Shown here: one piece after another, positions 18,559 to 28,370 of the stretch | Layout: the number at the start of each line of letters is the position of its first letter | Numbering within the stretch: position 1 is the stretch's first letter | Assembly: GCA_002305715.1 (NCBI GenBank) | Contig: DBQD01000074.1 | Location: 40,496-104,495 of the forward strand | Length of the DNA: 64,000 nucleotides | From: Proteiniphilum sp. UBA1403 | GTDB taxonomy: Bacteria; Bacteroidota; Bacteroidia; Bacteroidales; Dysgonomonadaceae | Direction: 5' to 3' | Translations under genes and position numbers: made by a program | Notes under the pieces: model-generated | Told to the model about the DNA's origin: nothing | The model's input: only the letters and a program-made list of their open reading frames with translations | The model's database searches: none

Positions 18559-20610
18559 TTATTCAGTTCTAGTTTCGTCTTCAACAGCTTCTTGCCATGT
18601 TTCCCAAACTGGGGTGTTTGGATCATAGCCGTCATAGCCGTAATTCTGTTTAAGCTGACCTTCTCTGTTTGAGTCAATCACAGCTTGTCTGATTGGCCAG
18701 TAGAAGTTGTGCTTGTCCAGATTGTATTCTTGTGTGCGGTTGTTGGACTGAATTGTATGATTGTAAAATTCGTTATAGTGTACAATACGTTGCCACCAGT
18801 AGCTACCTCCAGAGGCATCTCTGCCTGATTGCTTATCGTAGGTGTCAATATTGTATGTATTGCCCCACTCATCGGGTTTACCACTCAACGCGAGACAGCG
18901 AGAAACTCTCGATAACTCAACGTTGCGCCATTCTTCCATGTGTAATTCGCGGGCACGTTCGTTCATGATGTCGCCAATATTTACGGTGGTGTAGAACTGT
19001 GTACATCTAGCTCTTTCACGTACTTTATTCACATCGGCAGCGGCTCCGGCATTGTCTCCCAGATAGAATTTGGCTTCAGCACGAAGCAGAAAGGCTTCAG
19101 CAAGACGATACAGATAGATATCGCCATGGCCGCCTGTTGCGCCACCCGTTGCGCCGTTGAACTGGTTCGCGTTAGGATTGGCTTCATTCCCTACGTCGAG
19201 ATTCCAGTATTTATAGTGTGGCCAATCGTACCAGCAGCGAACAGTATCACTACACAAAATTCTACCGGTTTCCGGGTGATACAGCATAAAGTTTTGACCG
19301 TAGTAAGCAGAACTAGGATCGTTGTATTTCAAGTCGGTCATTCTAACCCAGTTACCTACGTCGCTTCTGTGACGGAGGTCGCCATCATCGTTTACACCAT
19401 TTACATACCACAACGAATGTTGAGCAAAGTATGTGGGGCGGAAAACACCAATTCCTCTACCAATACCTCTTACCAAATCAAGCTCAGTATTGTAATTGGC
19501 ATTCGTACGAGGATAGTTCTGCCCAGCCTGTTTGCCATCGGGTGTTTGAATGGACCCTGAGTTCCAATAAGGTCCATAAATACGCATTTGCAACCATTGA
19601 CGGAATGATTCGCTCGCTAATCCTCGGTTGGGCATGGCCATAATGACTTCGGTGTTCTGTGGATTGAGTTTGTTTTCCGAGCGGTGCAGGTCCCATATCA
19701 CGTTGCGGGTAATAGGCCATGTTTCTGGTTCTCCACCAGGTATCCACGTCCCAAATGAACCTAATCCACTGCCACCCATTACGAGAGAATAACCTGACTG
19801 ATCAATCAATATATCGGCTTGATCTTTGGCTTTTTGGAATTGACCTGTTGCTAAGTAGCATTTGATCAGTAGCATACGGCATGCGGCTTTGTTAACCATA
19901 CCTTTGTAAGACATCTCAGACTGATCGGGAACATATTCCACAGCTTTTTCCAAATCCAGTGTAATCATCTCCAAGATTGCTTCCTTCTTGGTAGAGCGAT
20001 AGTTGAATTTAGGTACACTGGGAATCTTTGTAATCAAGGGAACATCGCCAAATTGAAATACCAGCGTGTAGTAACGAAATGCGCGGTGAAAGAGAGCACG
20101 ACCTAAATAAGCATTTTTAGTGGCTTCATCCAATCCTTGCACATTGTCGATATAATTGATGATCGTATTTGCATACTTCATACCGTTATAAGTCTCAGTC
20201 CAGAAGTATTGAATAAGATTACCATTTGAATTGCCGCTACCTTCTCCCGATCCTGCATTTTGAGGTGTAAGCTGGGTTGCAACCGAAAAGTTAAGTCCAG
20301 TGGCTGTTTCATCGGTCTTACCATAAGCCATTAGATCGGAGAACATGTACTCTGTTCCCATCGGGTTCGAATTGTGACCTGAGTTGTTTTCTTGATGTGT
20401 CCAATAGTGGCGAAGATGTCTGTCTGTCATAGCCATAACCGCTTGCATACCCGATTCGGAAGATAGGGTAACACCCGGTTCATAAAATGAGAGCGGAGTA
20501 GGCTTTAAGAAATCTTCAGAACAACTGGAAAATAAAGTTGTCCCACACAGTGCAATTACTAGCGCAAGTGCCAGTACTGATTTTTTCTGTTTTCTATATA
20601 AAAGATTCAT
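18559..20610 (-). CDS. SusD-family outer-membrane glycan-binding lipoprotein
   Basis: A 683-residue RagB/SusD protein with a lipoprotein signal (LFSSC, Cys30), exposed on the cell surface where it caps the SusC channel and captures oligosaccharide. The N-terminal CSEDFLKPTPLSFYEPG and the TPR-like helices (AYLGRALFHRAFRYYTLVFQFG, MINKAACRMLL-type segments) are typical, as is the C-terminal FYWPIRQAVIDSN segment. Longer than SusD itself (551) but within the range of the family. It follows susC by 11 bases, the standard order. Confidence 0.95.
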   Translation of the reverse strand: MNLLYRKQKKSVLALALVIALCGTTLFSSCSEDFLKPTPLSFYEPGVTLSSESGMQAVMAMTDRHLRHYWTHQENNSGHNSNPMGTEYMFSDLMAYGKTDETATGLNFSVATQLTPQNAGSGEGSGNSNGNLIQYFWTETYNGMKYANTIINYIDNVQGLDEATKNAYLGRALFHRAFRYYTLVFQFGDVPLITKIPSVPKFNYRSTKKEAILEMITLDLEKAVEYVPDQSEMSYKGMVNKAACRMLLIKCYLATGQFQKAKDQADILIDQSGYSLVMGGSGLGSFGTWIPGGEPETWPITRNVIWDLHRSENKLNPQNTEVIMAMPNRGLASESFRQWLQMRIYGPYWNSGSIQTPDGKQAGQNYPRTNANYNTELDLVRGIGRGIGVFRPTYFAQHSLWYVNGVNDDGDLRHRSDVGNWVRMTDLKYNDPSSAYYGQNFMLYHPETGRILCSDTVRCWYDWPHYKYWNLDVGNEANPNANQFNGATGGATGGHGDIYLYRLAEAFLLRAEAKFYLGDNAGAAADVNKVRERARCTQFYTTVNIGDIMNERARELHMEEWRNVELSRVSRCLALSGKPDEWGNTYNIDTYDKQSGRDASGGSYWWQRIVHYNEFYNHTIQSNNRTQEYNLDKHNFYWPIRQAVIDSNREGQLKQNYGYDGYDPNTPVWETWQEAVEDETRTE

Positions 20611-20621
20611 GTGTCTAAATT

Positions 20622-23600
20622 TTAGAAAGTTGCATTTAATCCTACTGAGAAAATCCTTGTAGCAAGACCGCCTGTTTCAGGATCACCATATGGCCATTCT
20701 TTATTCCAAACAGCAACATTGCGTACAGAGCCAAATACTTTTAGTCTGTCGAAATTCAACATTGAAACAAATGATTTTGGTACTGCATAGGAGAGAGATA
20801 TGTTCTCGAGACGAATGAATGAGCGGTCGAATAATTTCTGTGCTCCAGTGGCTCCAGCAGGTCCTTGAGCTTGAATACGTCCATACTCTTTAGAGGGATT
20901 CTCGGGAGTCCAGTATTCCTTTTTAAACTCATTGGCACCTTGAACCAGAATATTGCTGGCATTGTCGTTGTTCAGGTAGTTTCCTGAGAGACTCTTGTGC
21001 CCCATGCGGGAGTACATGTTAATTGAAAGCGACCAGTTTTTATACAAGGTGAAGTCATTTCGCATTGACCAATTCACAGGTGCTGTGCGAGGTCCTTGAT
21101 AATACTTGTCGTTATTATCGTAGGCATAAAAACCGCTGGCATTCTTTTGAAGTGGGTTGTCAGGGTTCTTTTGAATCTTCGGATCTCCTGGTCTCTGATT
21201 ATATTCTTTTGCCTCTTCCACTTCGTCTGCCTGCCATATACCAATCTGTTTGTAATCCCAGATTACGTCGATTGGCTGTCCAATATGCCATCCACTATTG
21301 CCTCCACTACTGATGTCGTTTCGTTCTTTTCTTCCGATTACATTACCGTTATCATCGAGTATGTCTTCGTATTCGAAGTAAAGATGTTCGATTCTGTTAC
21401 GGTTGTATGCAAGGTTAACAGTGGTACTCCATTCTAGGTCGGGTCTTTTGATATTCACTGTGGTGAGTGATAATTCAAATCCCTTGTTCGATACTTCACC
21501 AAGATTGGTGGTCATGGATGAGAAGCCCGAGAATTGCGTTAAGGTTTGTGGCATGATCATATCGCGAGTCGTAACCGAGTAACCTTCAATTGTACCGGAA
21601 ATGCGATTGTTCAGGAATCCAAAATCTAATCCCACATTCAACGCTTCTGATTTTTCCCATTGCAGATTAGGGTTAGCCATACGACTGATTTGCAAATAGT
21701 GGAAATTTACGAGATTTCCTTGACTGTCGATGTAACCATATCTGTTGGTTCCTCCAGTTTGCAAGTTTGCCAATGAGATATAGGGGTCACCCAGTGAACG
21801 GTTACCATTTTTACCCCATGTTAAACGAAGCTTACCATAATTCATTGGTTCCCAGTTGAAGTATTCTTCGTTTGAGAAGGTCCATGCTGTCGCGATGGAT
21901 GGGAATGTAGCATAGGGATTGTTCTGTCCGAAAGCCGAATATCCATCGCGACGCAACGATGCAGTAACCATATAACGGTCATCATATGAGTAGAATAAAC
22001 GACCAAGCAATGCTTCAGCTGAGTGACGATTGTCTGTTGTAGAATAGTTACTGTTATCTTTTGTACTGTTAGAAGTGTTGTGATAACCCAGTGCATCAGA
22101 AGGTTGGAAGTTTCTTGCTTCAATACGATCTTGCCACTGCTGACGTCTCTCGGCTTCCTGAACCAATGTGACATTAACACGATGTACATTGGCAAAAGTA
22201 TGCTCCCAATGGATCTGGTTGTTAAGTGACCAGTCGAATTTCCAACTATTCTCCCTGTTAACTAAACCATGGTGACTTGAATTCCAGGTTGGATGAGCTG
22301 ATGATTCCCAATAGTAATCGTGGAAGAATTGGAATCGGGGTTGGGCATTGAACGTATAAGTGATACCGAGAGGTAGTTTTACTTTGGCATTGAAAATGGT
22401 ATTCAATACAATAAAACCTCTATCAAGTTCCATGTATTGACGTTCAAAGTCGAAGTTCTTACCCAATCTGTTTGCTGCTCCATGAGGGAATTGCGCCAAC
22501 GAACCATCTTCATTTTGATAAACACCAAAAGGAGAGTTGCGCAACTGGTTGTTTTGAGCTTCGTAGTCTGATGTCGTCAAATTCGGTTGGATATCGCCGT
22601 CACTACGTTGTTGGAAGTTTACGTTGGCGCCTAATTCGAGCCAATCGGTAACCTTACCGTCAACCTTCAAGTTGGAACGAATATTATCGAAGAAGTTACC
22701 GGTTACAGCACCTTCATTGTGTTGATATCCAAAGGACATATAGTAATTGATGCGTTCACTTGCACCGGATACACTTGCATTGTAATCTTGGTTGATACCT
22801 GTACGGAATGTGTGTTTCCACCAGTCGAAAGTTTTACCTGCTACATAATTGTCCAGCAATAATTGAGTCCCTTCTGCACCTAGACCCAAACGGCGGGCAT
22901 AGAGGCTTTTATCTGGTTCTCCATCATATGGTAAGATAGATCCTGTTGTTCTCCAGGTATTCAAGTCGATACCCAACTTGGATAGATTATCTGGATGGTC
23001 AAAATATCCACGAGGAGCAGTACCTGTTTGATACGCCTCGTAAACACCTGTCGTTGGATTCAGGCCGTAAGTGGCAGCTTTGTAATAATCTTCACGGTGT
23101 TGCATATACTCTTGTGGATTCCACATTTCGCGATAAGCGCTTTTCGTTGTGGTACCGATATTGAAATTAACATTCACAACGGGCTTGCCTAATTGACCCT
23201 TTTTGGTTGTGATGATGATCACACCGTTTGCTGCTTGTGCACCATAAATAGCTGCAGCAGAAGCGTCTTTAAGAATGTCGATTTGACCAATGTCGTCGGG
23301 GTTGATTTCAGACATTTCACCAAAAAACATCATTCCGTCAAGAACGATCAATGGTTCATTGTGGTTTCCATCTGAATATACAGAACGTTGTCCGCGGATC
23401 TGGATAGAGCCACCGCTCTTTGCAGAAGCATCATAACTTACTGCCAAACCTGCAGTACCACGGAGAATGTCTTGTATAGTCTTGGGGTTCTCGTCGGCAA
23501 TCTTATCCGGACGAATTTGAACGACAGAACCGGTCAAGTCTTTCTTACGCATGGTTCCATAACCAATGACTACGACCTCTTCCAATTTTTGTGTGTCTTC

Positions 23601-23882
23601 TTGTAGGACTACTGAAATTCGCTCTCCGGTTACAGCTACTTCCTGTGAAGTATAGCCGATAAAACTGATATGGATGGTAGAACCTTTGGGTGCGTCAAGC
23701 GTGAAATTACCGTCAATATCAGTTACAGTACCTTGGGTCGTTCCCTTTACAACGATTGTTGCCCCAATAACTGGCTCTCCATTTGCATCGGATACATTAC
23801 CAGTAATCCTGTTTTGGGCATACATTGTCATACAACATAGGCTGATGACAATACTTGTTATTAATGTTTTTAATTTGTGCAT
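20622..23882 (-). CDS. SusC-family TonB-dependent outer-membrane transporter
   Basis: A 1086-residue SusC/RagA protein. After a signal peptide (ends MYAQ) comes a carboxypeptidase-regulatory-like domain (about 23-100, ITGNVSDANGEPVIGATIVVKG), a TonB-box region (LEEVVVIGYGTMRKKDLTGSV), a plug domain (about 125-230, AAAIYGAQAANGVIIITTKKG) and a 22-strand beta-barrel to the C-terminal Phe (GLNATF). It imports oligosaccharides released at the surface using TonB energy. First gene of the PUL operon and divergent from the HTCS gene that probably controls it. Confidence 0.96.
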   Translation of the reverse strand: MHKLKTLITSIVISLCCMTMYAQNRITGNVSDANGEPVIGATIVVKGTTQGTVTDIDGNFTLDAPKGSTIHISFIGYTSQEVAVTGERISVVLQEDTQKLEEVVVIGYGTMRKKDLTGSVVQIRPDKIADENPKTIQDILRGTAGLAVSYDASAKSGGSIQIRGQRSVYSDGNHNEPLIVLDGMMFFGEMSEINPDDIGQIDILKDASAAAIYGAQAANGVIIITTKKGQLGKPVVNVNFNIGTTTKSAYREMWNPQEYMQHREDYYKAATYGLNPTTGVYEAYQTGTAPRGYFDHPDNLSKLGIDLNTWRTTGSILPYDGEPDKSLYARRLGLGAEGTQLLLDNYVAGKTFDWWKHTFRTGINQDYNASVSGASERINYYMSFGYQHNEGAVTGNFFDNIRSNLKVDGKVTDWLELGANVNFQQRSDGDIQPNLTTSDYEAQNNQLRNSPFGVYQNEDGSLAQFPHGAANRLGKNFDFERQYMELDRGFIVLNTIFNAKVKLPLGITYTFNAQPRFQFFHDYYWESSAHPTWNSSHHGLVNRENSWKFDWSLNNQIHWEHTFANVHRVNVTLVQEAERRQQWQDRIEARNFQPSDALGYHNTSNSTKDNSNYSTTDNRHSAEALLGRLFYSYDDRYMVTASLRRDGYSAFGQNNPYATFPSIATAWTFSNEEYFNWEPMNYGKLRLTWGKNGNRSLGDPYISLANLQTGGTNRYGYIDSQGNLVNFHYLQISRMANPNLQWEKSEALNVGLDFGFLNNRISGTIEGYSVTTRDMIMPQTLTQFSGFSSMTTNLGEVSNKGFELSLTTVNIKRPDLEWSTTVNLAYNRNRIEHLYFEYEDILDDNGNVIGRKERNDISSGGNSGWHIGQPIDVIWDYKQIGIWQADEVEEAKEYNQRPGDPKIQKNPDNPLQKNASGFYAYDNNDKYYQGPRTAPVNWSMRNDFTLYKNWSLSINMYSRMGHKSLSGNYLNNDNASNILVQGANEFKKEYWTPENPSKEYGRIQAQGPAGATGAQKLFDRSFIRLENISLSYAVPKSFVSMLNFDRLKVFGSVRNVAVWNKEWPYGDPETGGLATRIFSVGLNATF

Positions 23883-24213
23883 AGATTTATAAATAATTTA
23901 AAAGTAATCAACAATACATTTCTCAAAAGGATGGTTTTTTGTTCATAGGCATAATTAATTTTATTTTTAACGATGATTAGATTAATAAATCCAAAGGATA
24001 AAGGTATGTAAATCGCATTTTGATTAACTCTAATTATCATTTAAAAAGGTGGAAATATATTGAAGTACCCCTGTTTTGACTCCGAAATCCAGTATTAATC
24101 GACTTTTAAACCTCTTAGGTAATTTTGTTATTAAATGTGATATGTATTATTTTTTAATGTATTTTCAATAAAAGAGTTTCTAATTCTTATTTTTGTAGGT
24201 AAATTTGTGTGTA
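23883..24213. other. Divergent control region of susC and the HTCS gene
   Basis: A 331-base AT-rich spacer. Plus-strand boxes TAATTTTG (24120-24127) and TATTTTTG (24188-24195) match TAnnTTTG. No exact box was found for susC on the minus strand. HTCS binding sites are expected here but I could not define one. Confidence 0.5.
24188..24195 (+). promoter_or_regulatory. -7 promoter box of the HTCS gene
   Basis: TATTTTTG matches TAnnTTTG; a TTTC element lies 21 bases upstream. Initiation near 24199 leaves about 15 bases before the ATG at 24214. A second box at 24120-24127 is an alternative. Confidence 0.5.
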
Positions 24214-27200
24214 ATGAAGCATTTCCGATATATTTTTGATCATTTTGTCCATATCTACATTCTCTCTGCGTTGTTGTTGCTTCGGATAGACAATATCTAT
24301 GCACAGCAAAACAGGTTTGATCTTATTTTTTCTATTCTGACAACCTCCGATGGTTTCCCCACCAACGAAATTCAGAAAGTATTTCAGGACAAAGAGGGGT
24401 TTATGTGGTTTGGAACTAGGAACGGATTGTGCAGATACGACGGGTATCAGATTACGGTTTATAGCTCCAGTCACGTAGCATCACCAGTATTAACAAGTAA
24501 CAATATCTATTGTCTGGCAGACGATATGATGGGAAGCCTTTGGGTTGGGACCTATAGTGGAGTTGATCGGTTTGATAAGATGACGGGGAAGTTTGAATCG
24601 GTTGAGATTCGAAATACAACCAACAAAGTTGTCTCTTGCATGCTTGTTACGAAAGAGGGTGAAGTATGGATTGGCTTGGATGATGGATTATTTATATATG
24701 ATCCGAAGGAAAATGCATTTATTCATCATAGTCTGCAAAATATCGGCAATTTTGCAATTACTGCTCCGATTAAGTCCATCATTGAAGATAGGGCAGGGGA
24801 GATTTGGATAGGGACGTGGGATAGCGGACTGTATCGTTATTCGCCTTCAGTGAATATCATCCATGACTATCCGCAGCTTAATCCGCGAAACTCAGCCCAT
24901 GTGATCTATGAAGACAGCAAGAGGAATATTTGGATAGGAACATGGGGGGAAGGCCTTCACCTGCTTGAAAATCCTCGAGATATGCAGAACTATACGATCA
25001 AGACCTATCAGCACGACACCTTCAATCAAGGGAGTCTGTTAGATAATCTGGTTTATGATATCTGCGAAGATATCCATACCAATACACTTTGGGTTGGCAC
25101 ACGTAGTGGACTTAGTTTGCTGAATTACGAAGACCCAACTGAATTCATTAATTGGAGTACAACTCACTTAACGAATAAACTCCCCTCTAATGAGATTAAT
25201 TCCATTATCCGGGATAATATGGATAATATGTGGATTGCTACAATTGGTGGAGGTGTGTTGTTTACAAATACAAGGAAGTCGAAGTTCGATTACATTGGTG
25301 TTAATCTTCCAGAAATACCTACCGGTGCAATTCGTTCAATTTTTATGAACGATGATGAGAGTATGTGGATGGGGGTAGGTACATATGGTGTTGTATTATT
25401 TGATAAGAAAACACATAATATTCTATCTCAATATGATTTGCCTGAGTTCAGTGGTATAGCACAGGCCACTACCAATGATATTAAACAACGAGAAACAGGT
25501 GAAATTCTCTTTGCAACCTACGGTGGGGGATTATGGGTATATGAAGAAGGGAAGCCCGTGAAAATGTACACGGAAGACAATTGCAATTTCATCAGTGATA
25601 ACCGTCTACGTAGTATCTATATTGATAAGCAGCAACATACTTGGATTGGTACACAGTATGGATTGGGTGTATGGCTCAACGATAACAGAGGTTTTATTTT
25701 CGATGAAATTGTAATTGATAATAGACGCCTGGAGCCCTTATCTATGATTAGCATTGTAGAAGATGCTGATGGAATTATCTGGATTGCGACAATCAATCAT
25801 GGAATACTATCATTGGAAGGTGATCCTCGACATAAAGAGGGTATTGTTTTCAAAGACTATACTGTTGAGAAAGGGAATCTCTCGGCATATACAGTCAATG
25901 TGTTGCATTTTGACTCTATGGGTCGATTGTGGGCAGGTTCAGAGGATGGTAGATTGTTCCTTTATGACAAGGTATCTGACTCGTTTATTGACAAATCACC
26001 AGAGTTCTCAATTTTAGGAACCTTAATCAGTTCCATCAATGAAGATGTGCATGGAAATCTGTGGATTGGAACTAGCAATGGGCTGGTGAGGCTCTCGTTC
26101 GATATAACAGCTAAACTAACGAGTTATAGGGTGTATACGACAGCGGATGGTTTGTGTGATAATTTTTTTATACCAAGATCATCTTTTCAATATCAAGGAA
26201 AATTGTATTTCGGAGGATACAAGGGATTGATGTGCTTCAATCCGGAGGATATAGATATAGAAATAAACCAGACCCCATTTTATATAACAGATATAAGGGT
26301 ATTAAACACCTCATTCTATAACCTTGATAATGGAGTGACGAACAAGATATCAGAAAAAGTGCCATCTTTCTCTGATAAAATCACGATCTCCAATAAACAT
26401 AACAACTTCAGTATCCATTTTGCAACTCTCAATTATAAAAACCCTGAACTAAATAGGTATGCATATAAAATGGTAGGTTTTGATCAAAATTGGAGATATG
26501 CAGATTCAAAACAGAATGTAGCTTATTACAATAATCTTTCTCCAGGGAAGTATGTTTTTCAGTTGAGGGCTACTACACAGAATGGAGTGTGGAATGATGA
26601 AGTGAAGGAATTGAAAATTACTGTTCTACCTCCTTTTTGGTTCTCATGGTGGGCATTTCTAATCTATATTTGCTCTGCTTTTTTTATTGGATTTCTAATC
26701 TTTCGAAATATTGAAAATCGCATTCGCCTACGAAATCAGCTTCGTTATAAAGAAATTGAACAAGCCAAGTCAGAGGAACTGAATCATGCGAAACTTCAAT
26801 TTTTTACCAATGTCACCCATGAATTTTTAACTCCACTGACCATAATCTCTGCTACTGTTGATGAACTGCAGCAGTCATCTCCTCGTGAGGACAACCTGTA
26901 TGAGATGTTGAATTTGAACATTAACCGACTGACTCGTCTCTTACAGCAGATATTGGAGTTCAGAAAAGCAGAATCTGGAAACCTGAAATTACGGGTCTCT
27001 TACGGTAATATCTCTCAGTTTATTAAAACTTCTTGCGACTCTTTTTATCCATTAATCCGAAGAAAGAAAATTCACTTTTCTTATATAAGTGATCCAGAAT
27101 CTATTGAAGGTCTCTTTGATGTTGATAAGTTGGATAAAATACTTTACAACTTGATTTCCAATTCTGCAAAGTATGTAGATAAAGGGGGGACCATTCAGTT

Positions 27201-28347
27201 GTCACTTAGCTATTTAGATGAAAGGAGAGATCAAATTCTTGTTGAAGTAAAAGATAATGGTGCAGGTATATCGAAAGAAGCTCAAAAGTCGCTTTTTCAA
27301 CGGTTCTATGAAGGAGATTATCGACGTCACAATACAACAGGGACAGGTATTGGACTTGCATTGGTGAAAGATCTTGTCTCCTTATCTCATGGAAATATCA
27401 CTGTGGAAAGTGAAATGGGAGAAGGGTGCACATTTAAAGTAATACTACCTATTGATTTCTCATACTTTGATGATGCGGAGATAGACTCCGGATCATCTAA
27501 TACAAAACATATATATCCTAATGAGTCAGAACCAGACTCAATAACAGAAAACAGGGCGAAAGATGCAATTAAAAGAAATTCTATTCTGTTGGTAGAAGAC
27601 AACGAAGAGATACTGCAACTTGTATTTAGGCTACTGAGTAAAGAGTATCAAGTCTTTACTGCTATGAATGGTAAAGAGGCTATGGTGATGGTGGAGCATG
27701 AAAAAATTGATTTGATTGTGTCGGATATCATGATGCCGGAGATGGACGGGGTTGAGCTTTGTAACTTATTGAAGAACAATATTGAATACAGTCATATTCC
27801 AATTATTCTGTTGACAGCCAAAAGCGATGAAAAAGACCGTGCCGATGCGTATGAATCTGGAGCCGATGCCTTTATAAGCAAGCCCTTCAACTTAAATGTG
27901 CTGCATGCAAGAATAAAGAATCTGCTGAGGAGTAGGGAGCGTGTGGCGCAGGATTTTAAGAACCAGTTGGTGGTCGAAATGAAAGAGCTGGAGTTTACCA
28001 ATCTCGATGAAGACTTCTTACGGAGAGCAGTCGATTGTGTAAACCGTCATTTGGAAGATGCCTCATTCGATCAGCAGCAGTTCTCGGAAGAGATGAACGT
28101 AAGCAAGTCAACACTTTATAACAAGCTGAAGACTCTTACCGGACTGAATACTTCGGCCTTCATAACGAATATTCGCATGAAAGCCGCCTGCCGCATTATG
28201 GATCAAAACCGTTCGATAAGGATCTCAGACTTGGCTTATGCCGTGGGATTTAATGATCCAAAATATTTCAGTTCCTGTTTTAAGAAGGAGTTCAATATGC
28301 GCCCCAGTGAGTACATTGAACGTTTTTCGGCTTCTGTTGACAAATAA
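24214..28347 (+). CDS. Hybrid two-component system regulator (HTCS)
   Basis: A 1377-residue one-chain sensor and activator. Order: N-terminal membrane anchor or signal (about 5-28), two seven-bladed periplasmic propellers of repeated (M/I)W(I/F)GT units (about 30-690), Y_Y_Y domain (about 730-800), one membrane helix (about 806-830), HisKA with His869 (FFTNVTHEFLTPL), ATPase domain (about 980-1090, DNGAGIS and GTGIGLAL), receiver domain from about 1122 (phospho-Asp near 1171 in VSDIMMPEMDG), and an AraC-type HTH (about 1285-1377). Such proteins bind a specific oligosaccharide in the periplasm and activate the adjacent susCD operon. An in-frame TTG three codons upstream was not preferred. Confidence 0.95.
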   Translation: MKHFRYIFDHFVHIYILSALLLLRIDNIYAQQNRFDLIFSILTTSDGFPTNEIQKVFQDKEGFMWFGTRNGLCRYDGYQITVYSSSHVASPVLTSNNIYCLADDMMGSLWVGTYSGVDRFDKMTGKFESVEIRNTTNKVVSCMLVTKEGEVWIGLDDGLFIYDPKENAFIHHSLQNIGNFAITAPIKSIIEDRAGEIWIGTWDSGLYRYSPSVNIIHDYPQLNPRNSAHVIYEDSKRNIWIGTWGEGLHLLENPRDMQNYTIKTYQHDTFNQGSLLDNLVYDICEDIHTNTLWVGTRSGLSLLNYEDPTEFINWSTTHLTNKLPSNEINSIIRDNMDNMWIATIGGGVLFTNTRKSKFDYIGVNLPEIPTGAIRSIFMNDDESMWMGVGTYGVVLFDKKTHNILSQYDLPEFSGIAQATTNDIKQRETGEILFATYGGGLWVYEEGKPVKMYTEDNCNFISDNRLRSIYIDKQQHTWIGTQYGLGVWLNDNRGFIFDEIVIDNRRLEPLSMISIVEDADGIIWIATINHGILSLEGDPRHKEGIVFKDYTVEKGNLSAYTVNVLHFDSMGRLWAGSEDGRLFLYDKVSDSFIDKSPEFSILGTLISSINEDVHGNLWIGTSNGLVRLSFDITAKLTSYRVYTTADGLCDNFFIPRSSFQYQGKLYFGGYKGLMCFNPEDIDIEINQTPFYITDIRVLNTSFYNLDNGVTNKISEKVPSFSDKITISNKHNNFSIHFATLNYKNPELNRYAYKMVGFDQNWRYADSKQNVAYYNNLSPGKYVFQLRATTQNGVWNDEVKELKITVLPPFWFSWWAFLIYICSAFFIGFLIFRNIENRIRLRNQLRYKEIEQAKSEELNHAKLQFFTNVTHEFLTPLTIISATVDELQQSSPREDNLYEMLNLNINRLTRLLQQILEFRKAESGNLKLRVSYGNISQFIKTSCDSFYPLIRRKKIHFSYISDPESIEGLFDVDKLDKILYNLISNSAKYVDKGGTIQLSLSYLDERRDQILVEVKDNGAGISKEAQKSLFQRFYEGDYRRHNTTGTGIGLALVKDLVSLSHGNITVESEMGEGCTFKVILPIDFSYFDDAEIDSGSSNTKHIYPNESEPDSITENRAKDAIKRNSILLVEDNEEILQLVFRLLSKEYQVFTAMNGKEAMVMVEHEKIDLIVSDIMMPEMDGVELCNLLKNNIEYSHIPIILLTAKSDEKDRADAYESGADAFISKPFNLNVLHARIKNLLRSRERVAQDFKNQLVVEMKELEFTNLDEDFLRRAVDCVNRHLEDASFDQQQFSEEMNVSKSTLYNKLKTLTGLNTSAFITNIRMKAACRIMDQNRSIRISDLAYAVGFNDPKYFSSCFKKEFNMRPSEYIERFSASVDK

Positions 28348-28370
28348 AGGCCTCAGTGTTACTGGGCCTT
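28347..28370. terminator. Shared bidirectional terminator of HTCS and BNR_4 genes
   Basis: AAGGCC-CAGT pairs with ACTG-GGCCTT (one bulged T) around GTT. It overlaps the last base of the HTCS stop codon and contains the BNR_4 stop codon; T-rich sequence follows on both strands. The two genes are only 11 bases apart tail to tail. Confidence 0.75.
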
